Positions 26,063 to 38,481 of a stretch of DNA of 64,000 nucleotides are shown here, in pieces (position 1 is the stretch's first letter; each line of letters starts with the position of its first letter). Location of the stretch: the NCBI GenBank assembly GCA_046351235.1, contig JAXLYV010000011.1, positions 62,001 through 126,000 of the forward strand, read 5' to 3'. The DNA comes from JBBSAT01 sp046351235 (GTDB lineage: Bacteria; Myxococcota_A; Polyangia; Polyangiales; Sandaracinaceae). Both the position numbers and the translations under genes were made by a program. The notes beneath the pieces are model-generated. The model made no database searches. It was given only the letters and a program-made list of their open reading frames with translations, and had not been told where the DNA came from.

Positions 26063-27174
26063 GCTCGGGCTCCTTCGTAGACCAGCTCTTCCGGGTGCCC
26101 CTCGTGCACGCAACCGGCGACCGCCCACATCTTGCGCTCGCGCAGATTCATGACGATGCCGGCGCACGTCTGCATCGCGTGGGGGGCCGAGGCGCTCGCC
26201 AGATGCGTGCAGATCGAGCGTGGAAACCCCTCGTGGGACCCGAGACGTTGCCACAAGTCGTCTCGACCGCGGAGGGGGGCCTCGGCGAGGCTCTTCTCGA
26301 GCCAGGCGTGACGCTCGAGCGTCGTGGAGACGGGCGAGATCGAGCTCACCGCCGCGATCTTTTCGCCGAGACAGTGGTTCTCGTGGTGGAAGGCTCGACC
26401 GGGCTCGCTCAGATCGAGATGCATCCACGTGTCGGCGAGCCGGCCGGACGTCTCGATCCCGAACGCCTGCTGCGCGTCCGCCACGAGGTAGTGGTGCCCG
26501 GACCCGAGCGGGGCAGACGCCACGATCTTCCGACCGGCCTCCGCCGTGCGCTCGACGAGGACGCGCCGCACGAGCGCCGGCCAGACGAGGCCGATCCGCG
26601 CGTCGTTGCTGCGCAGATTGTTGATCGTGATCCCGACGCCGAGCTCGTTCATGCCCGCCATGCCGAGACAACCGGCGATCGAGAGCAGCCAGCACTCGGG
26701 CCGATCCTCGAGACGCGGCACGTGCAGCGCCACCACGTAGGGCGCGGCCGATCCGTGCATGTCCCAGGTCTGGCCGAGCAGCCCGCCTTCGGCGGTGGAT
26801 GCGACGATCGCGGAGCAATCGTCCTCCATTTCCCCCGCGGGTCCGGAGAAGGACGCCCCTCGCAGCACCGTGGAGGGGTCGAGGTCCTTCAGATCGGTAT
26901 AGTGATTGAGGACGACGATCCGGGCGGCGGATTGGCCCGAGCCGGCGGCGATTCCCTGCAGCTCCTCGTGGAGGGGCAGATCGTAGCGCTCCAGGACCGG
27001 AAGATGGAGCTCCGCCACTCGAAGCAGCTCCTCGTCCGATCGAAAGAGCCCCTGGCTCCGGCAGAGCTCGGAACGGATCGCCGCGATCTCGGCGATCTCC
27101 CGCCGCAGCGACTCGCCATGGGCGGCGCCGCGTTCGTAGGAGGACCGACCCGGCTCGAGACGCACGATGCGCAT
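26059..27174 (-). CDS. C45 family NTN hydrolase / acyltransferase (isopenicillin N acyltransferase-like)
   Basis: The 371-residue protein fits the acyl-CoA:6-aminopenicillanate acyltransferase (C45) family. After a ~119-residue alpha-like part comes MEDDCSAIVAS, where autocleavage before Cys120 would free the nucleophile, then GGLLGQTWDMHG and a MNELGVGITINNL strand typical of this NTN fold. There is no signal peptide, so it acts in the cytoplasm. Bacterial members hydrolyse or transfer acyl groups on amides of small amines. As first gene of a three-gene run it may remove or install the acyl group handled by the GNAT domain downstream (inference). Confidence 0.87.
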   Translation of the reverse strand: MRIVRLEPGRSSYERGAAHGESLRREIAEIAAIRSELCRSQGLFRSDEELLRVAELHLPVLERYDLPLHEELQGIAAGSGQSAARIVVLNHYTDLKDLDPSTVLRGASFSGPAGEMEDDCSAIVASTAEGGLLGQTWDMHGSAAPYVVALHVPRLEDRPECWLLSIAGCLGMAGMNELGVGITINNLRSNDARIGLVWPALVRRVLVERTAEAGRKIVASAPLGSGHHYLVADAQQAFGIETSGRLADTWMHLDLSEPGRAFHHENHCLGEKIAAVSSISPVSTTLERHAWLEKSLAEAPLRGRDDLWQRLGSHEGFPRSICTHLASASAPHAMQTCAGIVMNLRERKMWAVAGCVHEGHPEELVYEGARA

Positions 27175-27254
27175 GCGGATGTCGGGCTACCAGGACTCAC
27201 GCGCGCCAGCAATGGGCCAGCGCTCGGCGCGAGCGGGTGCCGAGCGCAAGACGG

Positions 27255-27290
27255 AAAAAAGAACCCCGCCTCGTTTTCACGAGGCGGGGT
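27255..27290 (-). terminator. Strong intrinsic terminator after the rrn operon
   Basis: Read leftward, a 12-bp perfect stem (bases 27290-27279 with 27274-27263, ACCCCGCCTCGT) closes a four-base loop and is followed by TTCTTTTTT. It lies 10 bases past the 5S 3' end and before the C45 gene, so it should separate the rRNA transcript from the metabolic cluster. Confidence 0.92.
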
Positions 27291-27299
27291 CGAAGATAG

Positions 27300-27415
27300 A
27301 CCCGGCGGCGTCCTACTCTCCCACTCACTCACGCGAGCAGTACCATCGGCTCTGGAGGGCTTGACTTCCGAGTTCGGGATGGGATCGGGTATGGCCCCTC
27401 CGACGTTGCCACCGG
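27300..27415 (-). rRNA. rrf: 5S ribosomal RNA
   Basis: The ~116-nt RNA begins near 27415 with TCCGGTGGCAACG and ends at GTAGGACGCCGCCGGG; its two ends pair (CCGG.GGC with GCCGCCGGG), and the internal CATACCCGATCCC.GAACTCGGAAG stretch is universal in bacterial 5S. It follows 23S by ~195 bases. Ends are estimated to within a few bases. Confidence 0.95.
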
Positions 27416-27600
27416 AAGATTTGGAAGTGTGTCACTCGACCGTTTACGTCGAGCGCCGCGTCGGCAGTCTCCTGTCGTGCGGTTCTCGTGTCGCGCGCTC
27501 GGTTTCGTTGTCCGAGCTCCGCGGGGTCGAGAGCGGCTCGTTTCTGCTTCGCAGCAGCGCAACGGCTCTTACTCCCAACCCCGATCTCGATTCTGACGTT

Positions 27601-27611
27601 TGCCTTAGAGA

Positions 27612-27613
<2 letters not shown>
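27601..27613 (-). repeat. 3' half of the 23S processing stem
   Basis: On the minus strand this reads TATCTCTAAGGCA and can pair with TGCCTTAGGGATA at 30590-30578, just outside the other end of 23S, with one G-U pair. The two halves flank the mature 23S as expected for the RNase III stalk of the precursor. Confidence 0.7.
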
Positions 27614-30574
<2,961 letters not shown>

Positions 30575-30577
30575 GTA

Positions 30578-30590
30578 TATCCCTAAGGCA
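30578..30590 (-). repeat. 5' half of the 23S processing stem
   Basis: On the minus strand this is TGCCTTAGGGATA, directly upstream of mature 23S, and it pairs with TATCTCTAAGGCA at 27613-27601. The 275-bp spacer to tRNA-Ala (30575-30849) holds nothing else I can name. Confidence 0.7.
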
Positions 30591-30849
30591 CGCGTCGTGA
30601 CTCGAGACCGGGGTTCGTCGCAAGAGACGACCATCCGAAGATGGGCCCTTTCGACTCGCCACGGTGTCGCGCCATAGACGATCGTCTATGTCAGACAAGC
30701 CTCGAACGGCTTGCTGACCTCAGCAACACACTTCCTTATTCTGTTTTCAGAGAGCACCCTCCGAAGAGGGTCGAGGCGTTACCTCGTCTCCTGGCGGGAG
30801 CGGAGCTCGCGCGAGAAGACCAGCGAACGACTCTGTGATGGAACCCGAA

Positions 30850-30922
30850 TGGAGCTGACCGGGATCGAACCGGTGACCCCCGGCTTGCAAAGCCGGTGCT
30901 CTCCCAGCTGAGCTACAACCCC
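30850..30922 (-). tRNA. tRNA-Ala (anticodon TGC)
   Basis: The 73-nt cloverleaf starts GGGGTTGTAGCTCAG, has anticodon stem CCGGC-TTTGCAA-GCCGG with TGC, and the T arm GGTTCGATCC. The acceptor GGGGTTG pairs with CAGCTCC, with one G-U pair and discriminator A. CCA is not encoded. It is the usual second tRNA of the 16S-23S spacer. Confidence 0.96.
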
Positions 30923-30950
30923 GGCACTGAAACCGACGTATCTGATCGAG

Positions 30951-31024
<74 letters not shown>

Positions 31025-31125
31025 GATGTGGGGACGCGCGCATCGTGGCGCGCGTTGGGTTCCATCGTTTCAAGGAGCGATTCGCCTCTTCATGCCTCGC
31101 GCGGTGCGCACAGGCGGGCGGTATC

Positions 31126-31151
31126 GGCCCCTGAAAACCGGATCGGACGAC
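31126..31151 (-). repeat. 3' half of the 16S processing stem in the 16S-tRNA spacer
   Basis: These 26 bases are an inverted copy of 33011-33036 in the 16S leader. Differences are three positions that become G-U pairs, so a near-perfect 26-bp helix would bring both ends of 16S together in the precursor, the expected RNase III substrate. Confidence 0.75.
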
Positions 31152-31246
31152 TTTTGTGATTTCGTGGCTCGAGGCCACTAGAGATCGACGGGCTTGACCG
31201 AGCTGGCTGCTCTCTGTCGCTCCGAAGAGCCGAGAGTCAGCATTCG

Positions 31247-32812
<1,566 letters not shown>

Positions 32813-33077
32813 TCTTGGTAGCTCTGCCGAAGCAGAGCCGCCTACTGTGAGCGAGACCCAAGCTGGTTCGTGCTCGAGTCACTGTGCTGATTGAACAGCG
32901 GAGTGACTCGTACGAATCGAGCTCGTTGCTCGTACTCGGAAACATCTCCCTCTTCGGGAGATGCCGTTGCATCTCTTTCGAGATGCTGGACCCGTGAACT
33001 CAATCACGGAGTCGTCCGATTCGGTTTTCAAGGACCGAGGAGAGGGGCAGCGGGGCTGCCCGTCTCGGGGGCTTAGG
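32813..33077 (-). other. Structured 16S leader
   Basis: Between the downstream rrn promoter and 16S, the leader contains clear hairpins: GCTCTGC with a 4-base TTCG loop (32821-32838), CATCTCCC/GGGAGATG (32943-32963) and GCATCTC with a 4-base GAAA loop (32969-32986). A 26-base stretch at 33011-33036 pairs with the 16S-tRNA spacer. No protein gene is supported; open frames here do not look coding. Confidence 0.65.
33011..33036 (-). repeat. 5' half of the 16S processing stem
   Basis: The minus strand begins GGTCCTTGAAAACCGAATCG and pairs along 26 bases with 31126-31151. The distance to mature 16S (about 200 bases) and the position on both sides of 16S fit a precursor stalk. Confidence 0.75.
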
Positions 33078-33106
33078 AGCCTAGCGAACATCGCTGTTCG
33101 CGTCAA
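33078..33106 (-). promoter_or_regulatory. Candidate rrn promoter P2 (proximal)
   Basis: On the minus strand: TTGACG (33106-33101), a 17-bp spacer, then TAGGCT (33083-33078). An A-rich run (AAAAAAG) sits directly upstream of the -35, like an UP element. The start point would fall near 33070, ~260 bases before 16S. The -35 is one base off consensus; the -10 is weaker. Confidence 0.6.
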
Positions 33107-33233
33107 CTTTTTTCTTCGTTTCGCCGTCGTTTTCTTCGTCGCGGCGACTCGATCGGGATTCGGGGCCTGTACCTCGGAATCCTCTTGTTCGCTGAGCCGT
33201 ACGCTTCGGACCGGCTCTTCAGTGGGGGCGCGC

Positions 33234-33261
33234 TTTCTACTCTTTCCTAGCGCGGCGTCAA
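33234..33261 (-). promoter_or_regulatory. Candidate rrn promoter P1 (distal)
   Basis: On the minus strand: an A7 run and GTTC, then TTGACG (33261-33256), a 16-bp spacer and TAGAAA (33239-33234). It repeats the design of the proximal promoter 155 bp downstream. From here to the astA stop (33262-33480) I see no gene and no clear terminator; that stretch is less GC-rich than its surroundings. Confidence 0.5.
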
Positions 33262-33480
33262 GAACTTTTTTTCAACTTCCTCTTTTGCTTCTTTTTCGAC
33301 TTTTCGCCCGACGTCACGTGCACCGGAAGTGCCCGTTTTCTGGGGCTAAACTCGATTCGTCGCTCGAGGGACGCCGGATCTAGCATCGAGCCCTGGGCTG
33401 TCAAACGCGAGAGCGAGAAAATCGACCTCGCTGCGGTTTCGAGCCTGGAATTACGCGCGAAAATCGTGCGCGCCACCTGC

Positions 33481-34521
33481 TCAGTCGAGCGGGAGTGCGA
33501 TCGCGGGGGCCCCCGAGGCGAGCCCCAGATGGGCCAGGGCATCCCGGGGCACCTCGACGGCCGCGCCTCCGGAAAGCGCACGACAATGGGTCGGAATCGC
33601 GCGGAAATATGGCGCTTTGGCCCCTTCGACTGCCAGAAGGCAGCGCCCAGTGTGAGAGAGGTCGGCGGTCGCCGCGCGTGCCTCCACGCGGCCGGTCCGC
33701 TGCACGAGCGTGATCTCTTCGACGGGCGCGATGAAGTGCGGGCCACCGTCGAAGGGGTCCACGCGGTTCCAGTAGCGAAACCCGATTCGTTTCAGCAGTT
33801 TCTCTACTCCACGCGTCTGCGCCCCGACCTTCCCGATCACGGCCTGGGCATCGGGCGGGAGCAGGGAGGCGTAGATGTCTCCGTCGGGAAAGAGCCCCCG
33901 GATGAACTCCTTGTTCTTCTTCGAGAGGCGGTCGGCCTCCCGGTAGGTGAGGCCGGTGAAATGGCGCCCTACGGCCTCCCAGAGGTGGGAAGTGCCGTCC
34001 GGCTCGAGGGGCGGAAGCAGCTCGGCGAGGATGCGGGACTGACAGCGGTCGCGGTGAGAGGCGATCCACAGAAACCGCACGTACGAGATGAGCATCCCGA
34101 GGTGCTCGGGCGCGCGGCGCGCGTCGGGATGGACCACGAGGCCGCCGATCTCGGTCGGGCCGTCGTACGAGTAGCCGATCGACAGCACTTCATGGCCGAA
34201 ATGACGGTCGAGCGTGGCCGAGTAGCGCTCCTCCGTGTGCACGTCGAAGTAGATGTAGGGCGCGTCGCGGCGCCCCAGCTGCCCGATGATCATCGAGGTG
34301 CCGACCGCGCGCTTCTCCTGGAGATCCCGGAGCACGAAGACGTACTCGGCGCGGCGGGGATCGGTGATGGTCCCGTCGAAGCTCTGCTCCGAGAGCGTCA
34401 GGATGTGGGCGATCGTGTCGCGATCGTTCGGCAGGTTCACCGAGTCGAGGTAGCGGGCGAGCTCGACGAGGTCGTCTTCGTCGGCACGGGTTGCAGCGCG
34501 GATCTCGTAGCGAATCGACAT
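33481..34521 (-). CDS. astA: Arginine N-succinyltransferase family protein (AstA-like)
   Basis: The 346-residue protein aligns by eye with AstA along its whole length (usual size ~340): an N-terminal IRAATRADEDDLVELA, EYVFVLRD, GGLVVHPDARR (acyl-CoA-binding region of the GNAT-like half), WEAVGRHFTGLTYREAD, AQAVIGKVGAQTRG and the strongly conserved FDGGPHFIAPVEEI. AstA transfers succinyl from succinyl-CoA to the alpha-amine of arginine (or ornithine in some species), the first step of the AST catabolic pathway. No astB or astE is visible in the window; AstC/AstD-like domains lie in the fused protein 9 kb away. It starts 2 bases after the dtd stop, so the two are co-transcribed. Confidence 0.85.
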   Translation of the reverse strand: MSIRYEIRAATRADEDDLVELARYLDSVNLPNDRDTIAHILTLSEQSFDGTITDPRRAEYVFVLRDLQEKRAVGTSMIIGQLGRRDAPYIYFDVHTEERYSATLDRHFGHEVLSIGYSYDGPTEIGGLVVHPDARRAPEHLGMLISYVRFLWIASHRDRCQSRILAELLPPLEPDGTSHLWEAVGRHFTGLTYREADRLSKKNKEFIRGLFPDGDIYASLLPPDAQAVIGKVGAQTRGVEKLLKRIGFRYWNRVDPFDGGPHFIAPVEEITLVQRTGRVEARAATADLSHTGRCLLAVEGAKAPYFRAIPTHCRALSGGAAVEVPRDALAHLGLASGAPAIALPLD

Positions 34522-34523
34522 GG

Positions 34524-34973
34524 TCAGGAGCGCTTTCGGCTATCGAGCAGGAGGGTCACGGGCCCGTCGCCCTCGCTCCGGACGAGCATGTGGGCGCGGA
34601 AGCGGCCCGTCTCGACCTTCGGCGCGAGGGTGCGCAGGCGGCGCACGGCCTCTTCGTAGAGGCGCTCGGCGATCTCGGGCGAAGCGGCGGCGTCGAACGA
34701 AGGCCGGCGCCCGCGCCGCACGTCCCCGAAGAGCGTGAACTGCGAGACCACGAGGATCGCGCCGCCGACGTCGCCCACGGCGAGGCTCATCTTGCCGTCC
34801 TCGCCGCTGAAGATGCGCAGACCCGCGATCTTCTCGCACACGTAGGCGAGATCGCTCTCGGCGTCGTCCTTCTCGGCGCCCAGGTACACGAGCAAGCCGC
34901 GATCGATCGCGCCGACGACCACGTCGTCGACCACGACCGACGCGCTGGCCACTCGCTGGACGACGGCTCGCAT
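34524..34973 (-). CDS. dtd: D-aminoacyl-tRNA deacylase
   Basis: The 149-residue protein is a full-length Dtd: MRAVVQRVASASV start, the SQFTLFGDVRRGRRPSF block that supplies the active-site Ser-Gln-Phe-Thr, and the C-terminal GDGPVTLLLDS motif that matches the family's Gly-Pro-x-Thr signature. It removes D-amino acids (and glycine mischarged on tRNA-Ala) from tRNA. The ATG at 34973 is 42 bp from the divergent coaE start. The stop is 2 bp before astA. Confidence 0.95.
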   Translation of the reverse strand: MRAVVQRVASASVVVDDVVVGAIDRGLLVYLGAEKDDAESDLAYVCEKIAGLRIFSGEDGKMSLAVGDVGGAILVVSQFTLFGDVRRGRRPSFDAAASPEIAERLYEEAVRRLRTLAPKVETGRFRAHMLVRSEGDGPVTLLLDSRKRS

Positions 34974-35015
34974 GCGGTCGGTGTACCCCGCCCGACGCGT
35001 GGTAGGAAGGTCGAC

Positions 35016-35624
35016 GTGACGGCATTCGTGGGGCTCACGGGCGGGATCGCGTCGGGCAAGAGCACGGTCGGGAAGATCTTCCGCACGCTCGGGGCGAGCG
35101 TGATCGACGCCGACGAGGTCGCGCGCGAGGTCGTCGAGCGCGGCAGCGAAGGCCTCGCGGAGATCGTGACGGCCTTCGGCGCAGGAGTCCTCGCTGCGGA
35201 CGGATCGCTCGATCGCAAGACGCTCGGCGCCGTCGTCTTCGAGGACGCGACCGCGCGCAAACGGCTCGAGGCCATCACGCACCCGAGGATCCTCGCGCGG
35301 AGCATGCAGCTCATGGCGGCCGCTGCCTCGCGAGGCGAAGCGCTCGCGATCTACGAGGCGGCGCTGCTGGTGGAGAACGGGTCCTACAAGATGCTGCAGG
35401 CGCTGGTGGTCGTGGCGGCGTCCGAAGACGTGCAGATCGCCCGGATCCGCGCTCGCGACGGGCTCGACGAGGCGGCCGCGCGGGCTCGGCTCGCCGCCCA
35501 GTTCCCGCTCGAGAAGAAGATCGCCGTCGCCGATCACGTGATCTGGAACGACGGGGACCTCACGAGCCTCGAGGCGCGGACACGCGAAGTGCACGCCGCG
35601 CTTCTCGCGCGCTTCGGCGGATGA
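35016..35624 (+). CDS. coaE: Dephospho-CoA kinase
   Basis: From the GTG at 35016 the protein has 202 residues, the standard CoaE length. It has the P-loop GLTGGIASGKST near the N-terminus, DADEVAREV (the conserved acidic substrate site), ITHPRI and the lid region RIRARDGLDEAAARAR. It phosphorylates the 3' hydroxyl of dephospho-CoA, the last step of CoA synthesis. An AGGAAGG site lies five bases upstream of the start. The next gene begins within or just after its stop. Confidence 0.93.
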   Translation: MTAFVGLTGGIASGKSTVGKIFRTLGASVIDADEVAREVVERGSEGLAEIVTAFGAGVLAADGSLDRKTLGAVVFEDATARKRLEAITHPRILARSMQLMAAAASRGEALAIYEAALLVENGSYKMLQALVVVAASEDVQIARIRARDGLDEAAARARLAAQFPLEKKIAVADHVIWNDGDLTSLEARTREVHAALLARFGG

Positions 35625-35635
35625 GAGGATCGGCC

Positions 35636-36760
35636 ATGGCCTCGCGCACCCCACGCACGACGCTCGTCACCGGGTTCCCGACGAGCTTTCTCGCCGCGCG
35701 GATGACCCGCAAGCTGCTCGCGGAGAGCCCGGACGTCGAGGTGCGCTGCCTCGTTCAGGAGAAGTTCCTCGGCCGCGCCGAAGAGATCGCGAGCGAGCTG
35801 CCGGCGGCGCATCGGAAACGCCTCGTCCTGCTCGAGGGCGACGTGGCCTCGATGGACATGGGTCTCTCCGGCAAGGAGTTCCTCGATCTCGCGGCGAGCG
35901 TGGACGTGATCCACCACTGCGCGGCCGCGACCTACCTGGGGGTGGAGCGCGAGGTTGCGCATCGCCTCAACGTCGAGGGCATGCGCGAGGTCCTGGAGCT
36001 GGCGCGCGAGGCCGCGCACCTCGAGCGCCTCGTGCACTGGTCGAGCGCGCTCGTGTCCGGAAAGCGCCGGGGCGTCGTCCGCGAGGACGACGTCGACCAC
36101 GGGCCGTTCCGCAACGTGGTGGAGGAGACGCGCTGGCACGCCGAGCGCCTCGTCCGTGCCGCGTCGCCGTCGATCCCGGTGACGATCCTGCGCCCCTCGA
36201 TCCTCGTGGGCGACTCGACGACGGGTGAGATCGATCGCTTCGAGGGGCCCTATCTGCTCGTGATGCTGATGCTCAGCACGCCGGTCGATCTGCGCGTTCC
36301 GCTCCCGGGCAGCGGCGACGTGGCGCTGAACGTCGTGCCGATCGACTACGTCGTGGAGGCGGGGTCGGCCATCGCCCGCGATCCGCGCGCGATCGGGCGC
36401 ACGTTCCATCTCGTCGACCCGCGCCCGGCGACCGCCCGCGAGGTCTTCGAGCTCATCGCGCACTCGGCGGGCAGGCCCTCGCCGCGTGGCTCGGTGCCGA
36501 CGAACCTCGCGACGGCGCTCCTGCGAACGCCGGGGCTCGAGCGCTTCGCGAACGTGCCGCGAGCGTTCCTCGAGCAGCTCGCCACCGAGGTGTCCTACGA
36601 CGACCGCGGCGCGCGGGAGATCCTCGGCGCGGACGGGCCCACCTGCCCGCGTTTCGCCACCTACGTCGACGTGATGGTGGACTTCGTGCGGCGCCAGCAG
36701 AGCGAGCGGCGCGCGAAGGAAGTCCCCGTCGAGGTCGAGCAGGAAGACCCGCTCGCGTGA
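35636..36760 (+). CDS. Extended SDR-fold protein with altered cofactor and catalytic motifs
   Basis: I chose the ATG at 35636 because AGAGGA lies six bases upstream; an ATG at 35621 would overlap coaE by 4 bp. The 374-residue protein has the extended SDR / fatty acyl-CoA reductase-like (NAD_binding_4) layout: TGFPTSFLAARM, DVIHHCAAATYLGV, LNVEGMREVLELA, LVHWSSALVSG and ILRPSILVGDS. The glycine-rich GxxGxxG reads GFPTSFL, and the YxxxK pair reads Val162 and Arg166. Either it uses another mechanism or is a binding protein. The C-terminal part is typical of substrate-binding domains in the family. Confidence 0.78.
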   Translation: MASRTPRTTLVTGFPTSFLAARMTRKLLAESPDVEVRCLVQEKFLGRAEEIASELPAAHRKRLVLLEGDVASMDMGLSGKEFLDLAASVDVIHHCAAATYLGVEREVAHRLNVEGMREVLELAREAAHLERLVHWSSALVSGKRRGVVREDDVDHGPFRNVVEETRWHAERLVRAASPSIPVTILRPSILVGDSTTGEIDRFEGPYLLVMLMLSTPVDLRVPLPGSGDVALNVVPIDYVVEAGSAIARDPRAIGRTFHLVDPRPATAREVFELIAHSAGRPSPRGSVPTNLATALLRTPGLERFANVPRAFLEQLATEVSYDDRGAREILGADGPTCPRFATYVDVMVDFVRRQQSERRAKEVPVEVEQEDPLA

Positions 36761-36790
36761 CGACGGCGCCGGGCGAGCACCGCTCCAGGC

Positions 36791-37573
36791 TCAGCCGAAG
36801 CGGCCGGTGATGTAGTCCTCGGTGCGGCGCTCGCGCGGGCGCGTGAAGACCTCGTTCGTCACGCCGTGCTCGATGAGCTCGCCCATGTAGAAGAACGCGG
36901 TGAAGTCGCTGACGCGCGCGGCCTGCTGCATCGAGTGCGTCACGATCACGATCGTGTACTCGCTGGCGAGCTCGCGGATCAGCTCCTCGATGCGCGCGGT
37001 CGCGATCGGATCGAGCGCCGACGCGGGCTCGTCCATGAGGATGACCTCGGGCGCGATGGCGAGCGCGCGCGCGATGCAGAGGCGCTGCTGCTGGCCGCCG
37101 GAGAGCGCGAGCGCCGACTCGTCGAGGCGGTCCTTCACTTCGTCCCACAGGGCCGCCCCGCGCAGGGACTTCTCGACGCGCTCGGCGAGCACCGCCTCGC
37201 GCTTCTCGCCGTGGATGCGCAGGCCGAAGGCCACGTTCTCGAAGATGCTCTTCGGGAAGGGGTTGCTGCGCTGGAAGACCATGCCCACGCGCCGGCGCAC
37301 CTCGACCGGATCGACGTTGCGCGCGTAGATGTCCTCGCCGTCCAAGAAGATGCGGCCCTCGACGCGACAGCCGTCGACGAGATCGTTCATGCGGTTGAGC
37401 GTGCGCAGGAACGTCGACTTGCCGCAGCCGCTCGGCCCGATGAGAGCGGTCACCCGGTTCTCGAGGATGGGCAGCGTGACCTTGGAGATCGCGCGCTTCT
37501 CGCCGTAGAAGACGTTGACGTCGCGCGTGTCGACCTTGAGGGCCGGCTCCGACTCGGTGGGGGCTGAGGACAT
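36791..37573 (-). CDS. pstB: Phosphate ABC transporter ATP-binding protein
   Basis: The 260-residue ATPase has Walker A GPSGCGKST, the PstB-typical RTLNRMNDLV, the Q-loop MVFQRSNPFPKSIFENV, the ABC signature LSGGQQQRL and Walker B ILMDEPASALD with the H-loop THSMQQAARVSD. It drives phosphate uptake through PstC-PstA. The ATG at 37573 is 5 bp downstream of the pstA stop. No phoU follows; the next gene is convergent. Confidence 0.97.
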   Translation of the reverse strand: MSSAPTESEPALKVDTRDVNVFYGEKRAISKVTLPILENRVTALIGPSGCGKSTFLRTLNRMNDLVDGCRVEGRIFLDGEDIYARNVDPVEVRRRVGMVFQRSNPFPKSIFENVAFGLRIHGEKREAVLAERVEKSLRGAALWDEVKDRLDESALALSGGQQQRLCIARALAIAPEVILMDEPASALDPIATARIEELIRELASEYTIVIVTHSMQQAARVSDFTAFFYMGELIEHGVTNEVFTRPRERRTEDYITGRFG

Positions 37574-37578
37574 CTCGA

Positions 37579-38481
37579 TCACGCTGCGTACTTCGCCCGC
37601 GTGCGGCTGCGCAAGACGACCGCGCCGAGGTTCAGCGAGAACGTGAGCAAGAGCAGCACGGCCACGGTCGCGAAGAGCACGGGCCGCGCTTGATCCACGT
37701 TCGGGCTCTGCGTCGAGAGGGCGAACACGTGGTAGCCGAGGTGCATGTACATGTCGCGCAGATCCGTCGGCAGATAAGGCAGGAAGTTCGCAGCGCCCGT
37801 GAAGATGATCGGCGCGACTTCGCCGGCCCCGCGGCTCACCGCGAGGATGACGCCGGTGAGGATGCCGCTCGATGCGTTCGGGAGCACGATGCGCGTGAGC
37901 GTCTGGAAGCGCGTCGCACCGAGGCCGATCGCCGCCATGCGCAGATCGCGCGGGACGTTCCGGAGCGCCTCTTCGGTCGTGACGATGACCACGGGCAGTG
38001 TGAGCACCGCGAGGGTGAGCGACGACCAGATCACGGCGGGCTGGCCCCACACCGGGCCCTCGCTCGGATCGTAGAGCGCGTCGTCCAGGCCGCGGCCGAC
38101 GAACATCACGAAGAAGCCGAGGCCGAAGAGACCGAAGACGATCGAGGGGACGCCGGCGAGGTTCTGCACCGCGGCGCGCACGAGCGAGGCCATCGGCGAG
38201 CGCGCCGGCGCGTACTCCGAGAGATAGATGCCCGTCGCGACGCCGATCGGGACGCCGACGATCGTCATCAGGAGCGTGAGCACGACGGTGCCGTAGATCG
38301 CCGGGAAGATGCCGCCACCCATCATGTCCGCCGTGGGCGACTCGCTCAGGAAGGCGAGCGAGAGGTGCGGGGCGCTCTCGATGCCGACCTGGAGCAAGAG
38401 CACGGTCGTCGTGCCGAGCACGATCGTGACGGCCAGCAGCGAAGCGCCGGCGAGGATCCAGTCGGCGGTCGTGTAGCGCAT
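37579..38481 (-). CDS. pstA: Phosphate ABC transporter permease PstA
   Basis: The 300-residue protein has six membrane helices and the inner-membrane permease signature around EEALRNVPRDLRMAAIGLGATRFQ (EAA loop, contact with PstB). The helix pattern and the GIYLSEYAP and AVQNLAGVPSIVFGLFG blocks are diagnostic for PstA. The start at 38481 shares one base with the pstC stop (TGATG). Confidence 0.96.
   Translation of the reverse strand: MRYTTADWILAGASLLAVTIVLGTTTVLLLQVGIESAPHLSLAFLSESPTADMMGGGIFPAIYGTVVLTLLMTIVGVPIGVATGIYLSEYAPARSPMASLVRAAVQNLAGVPSIVFGLFGLGFFVMFVGRGLDDALYDPSEGPVWGQPAVIWSSLTLAVLTLPVVIVTTEEALRNVPRDLRMAAIGLGATRFQTLTRIVLPNASSGILTGVILAVSRGAGEVAPIIFTGAANFLPYLPTDLRDMYMHLGYHVFALSTQSPNVDQARPVLFATVAVLLLLTFSLNLGAVVLRSRTRAKYAA

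Noticed and set aside
19496..26080. A very long open frame (over 2000 codons) on the plus strand opposite the fused enzyme and aminotransferase
   Set aside because: It is Arg/Ala/His/Glu-rich with no domain, lacks a ribosome site, and mirrors the third-position GC of the real minus-strand genes. It is a shadow of high GC content.
15332..27174. Isopenicillin N synthase-like oxygenase plus isopenicillin N acyltransferase-like C45 protein as a beta-lactam cluster
   Set aside because: The genes are 10 kb apart in different operons and there is no ACV synthetase or epimerase. Both families are broad, so similarity in name does not imply beta-lactam synthesis.
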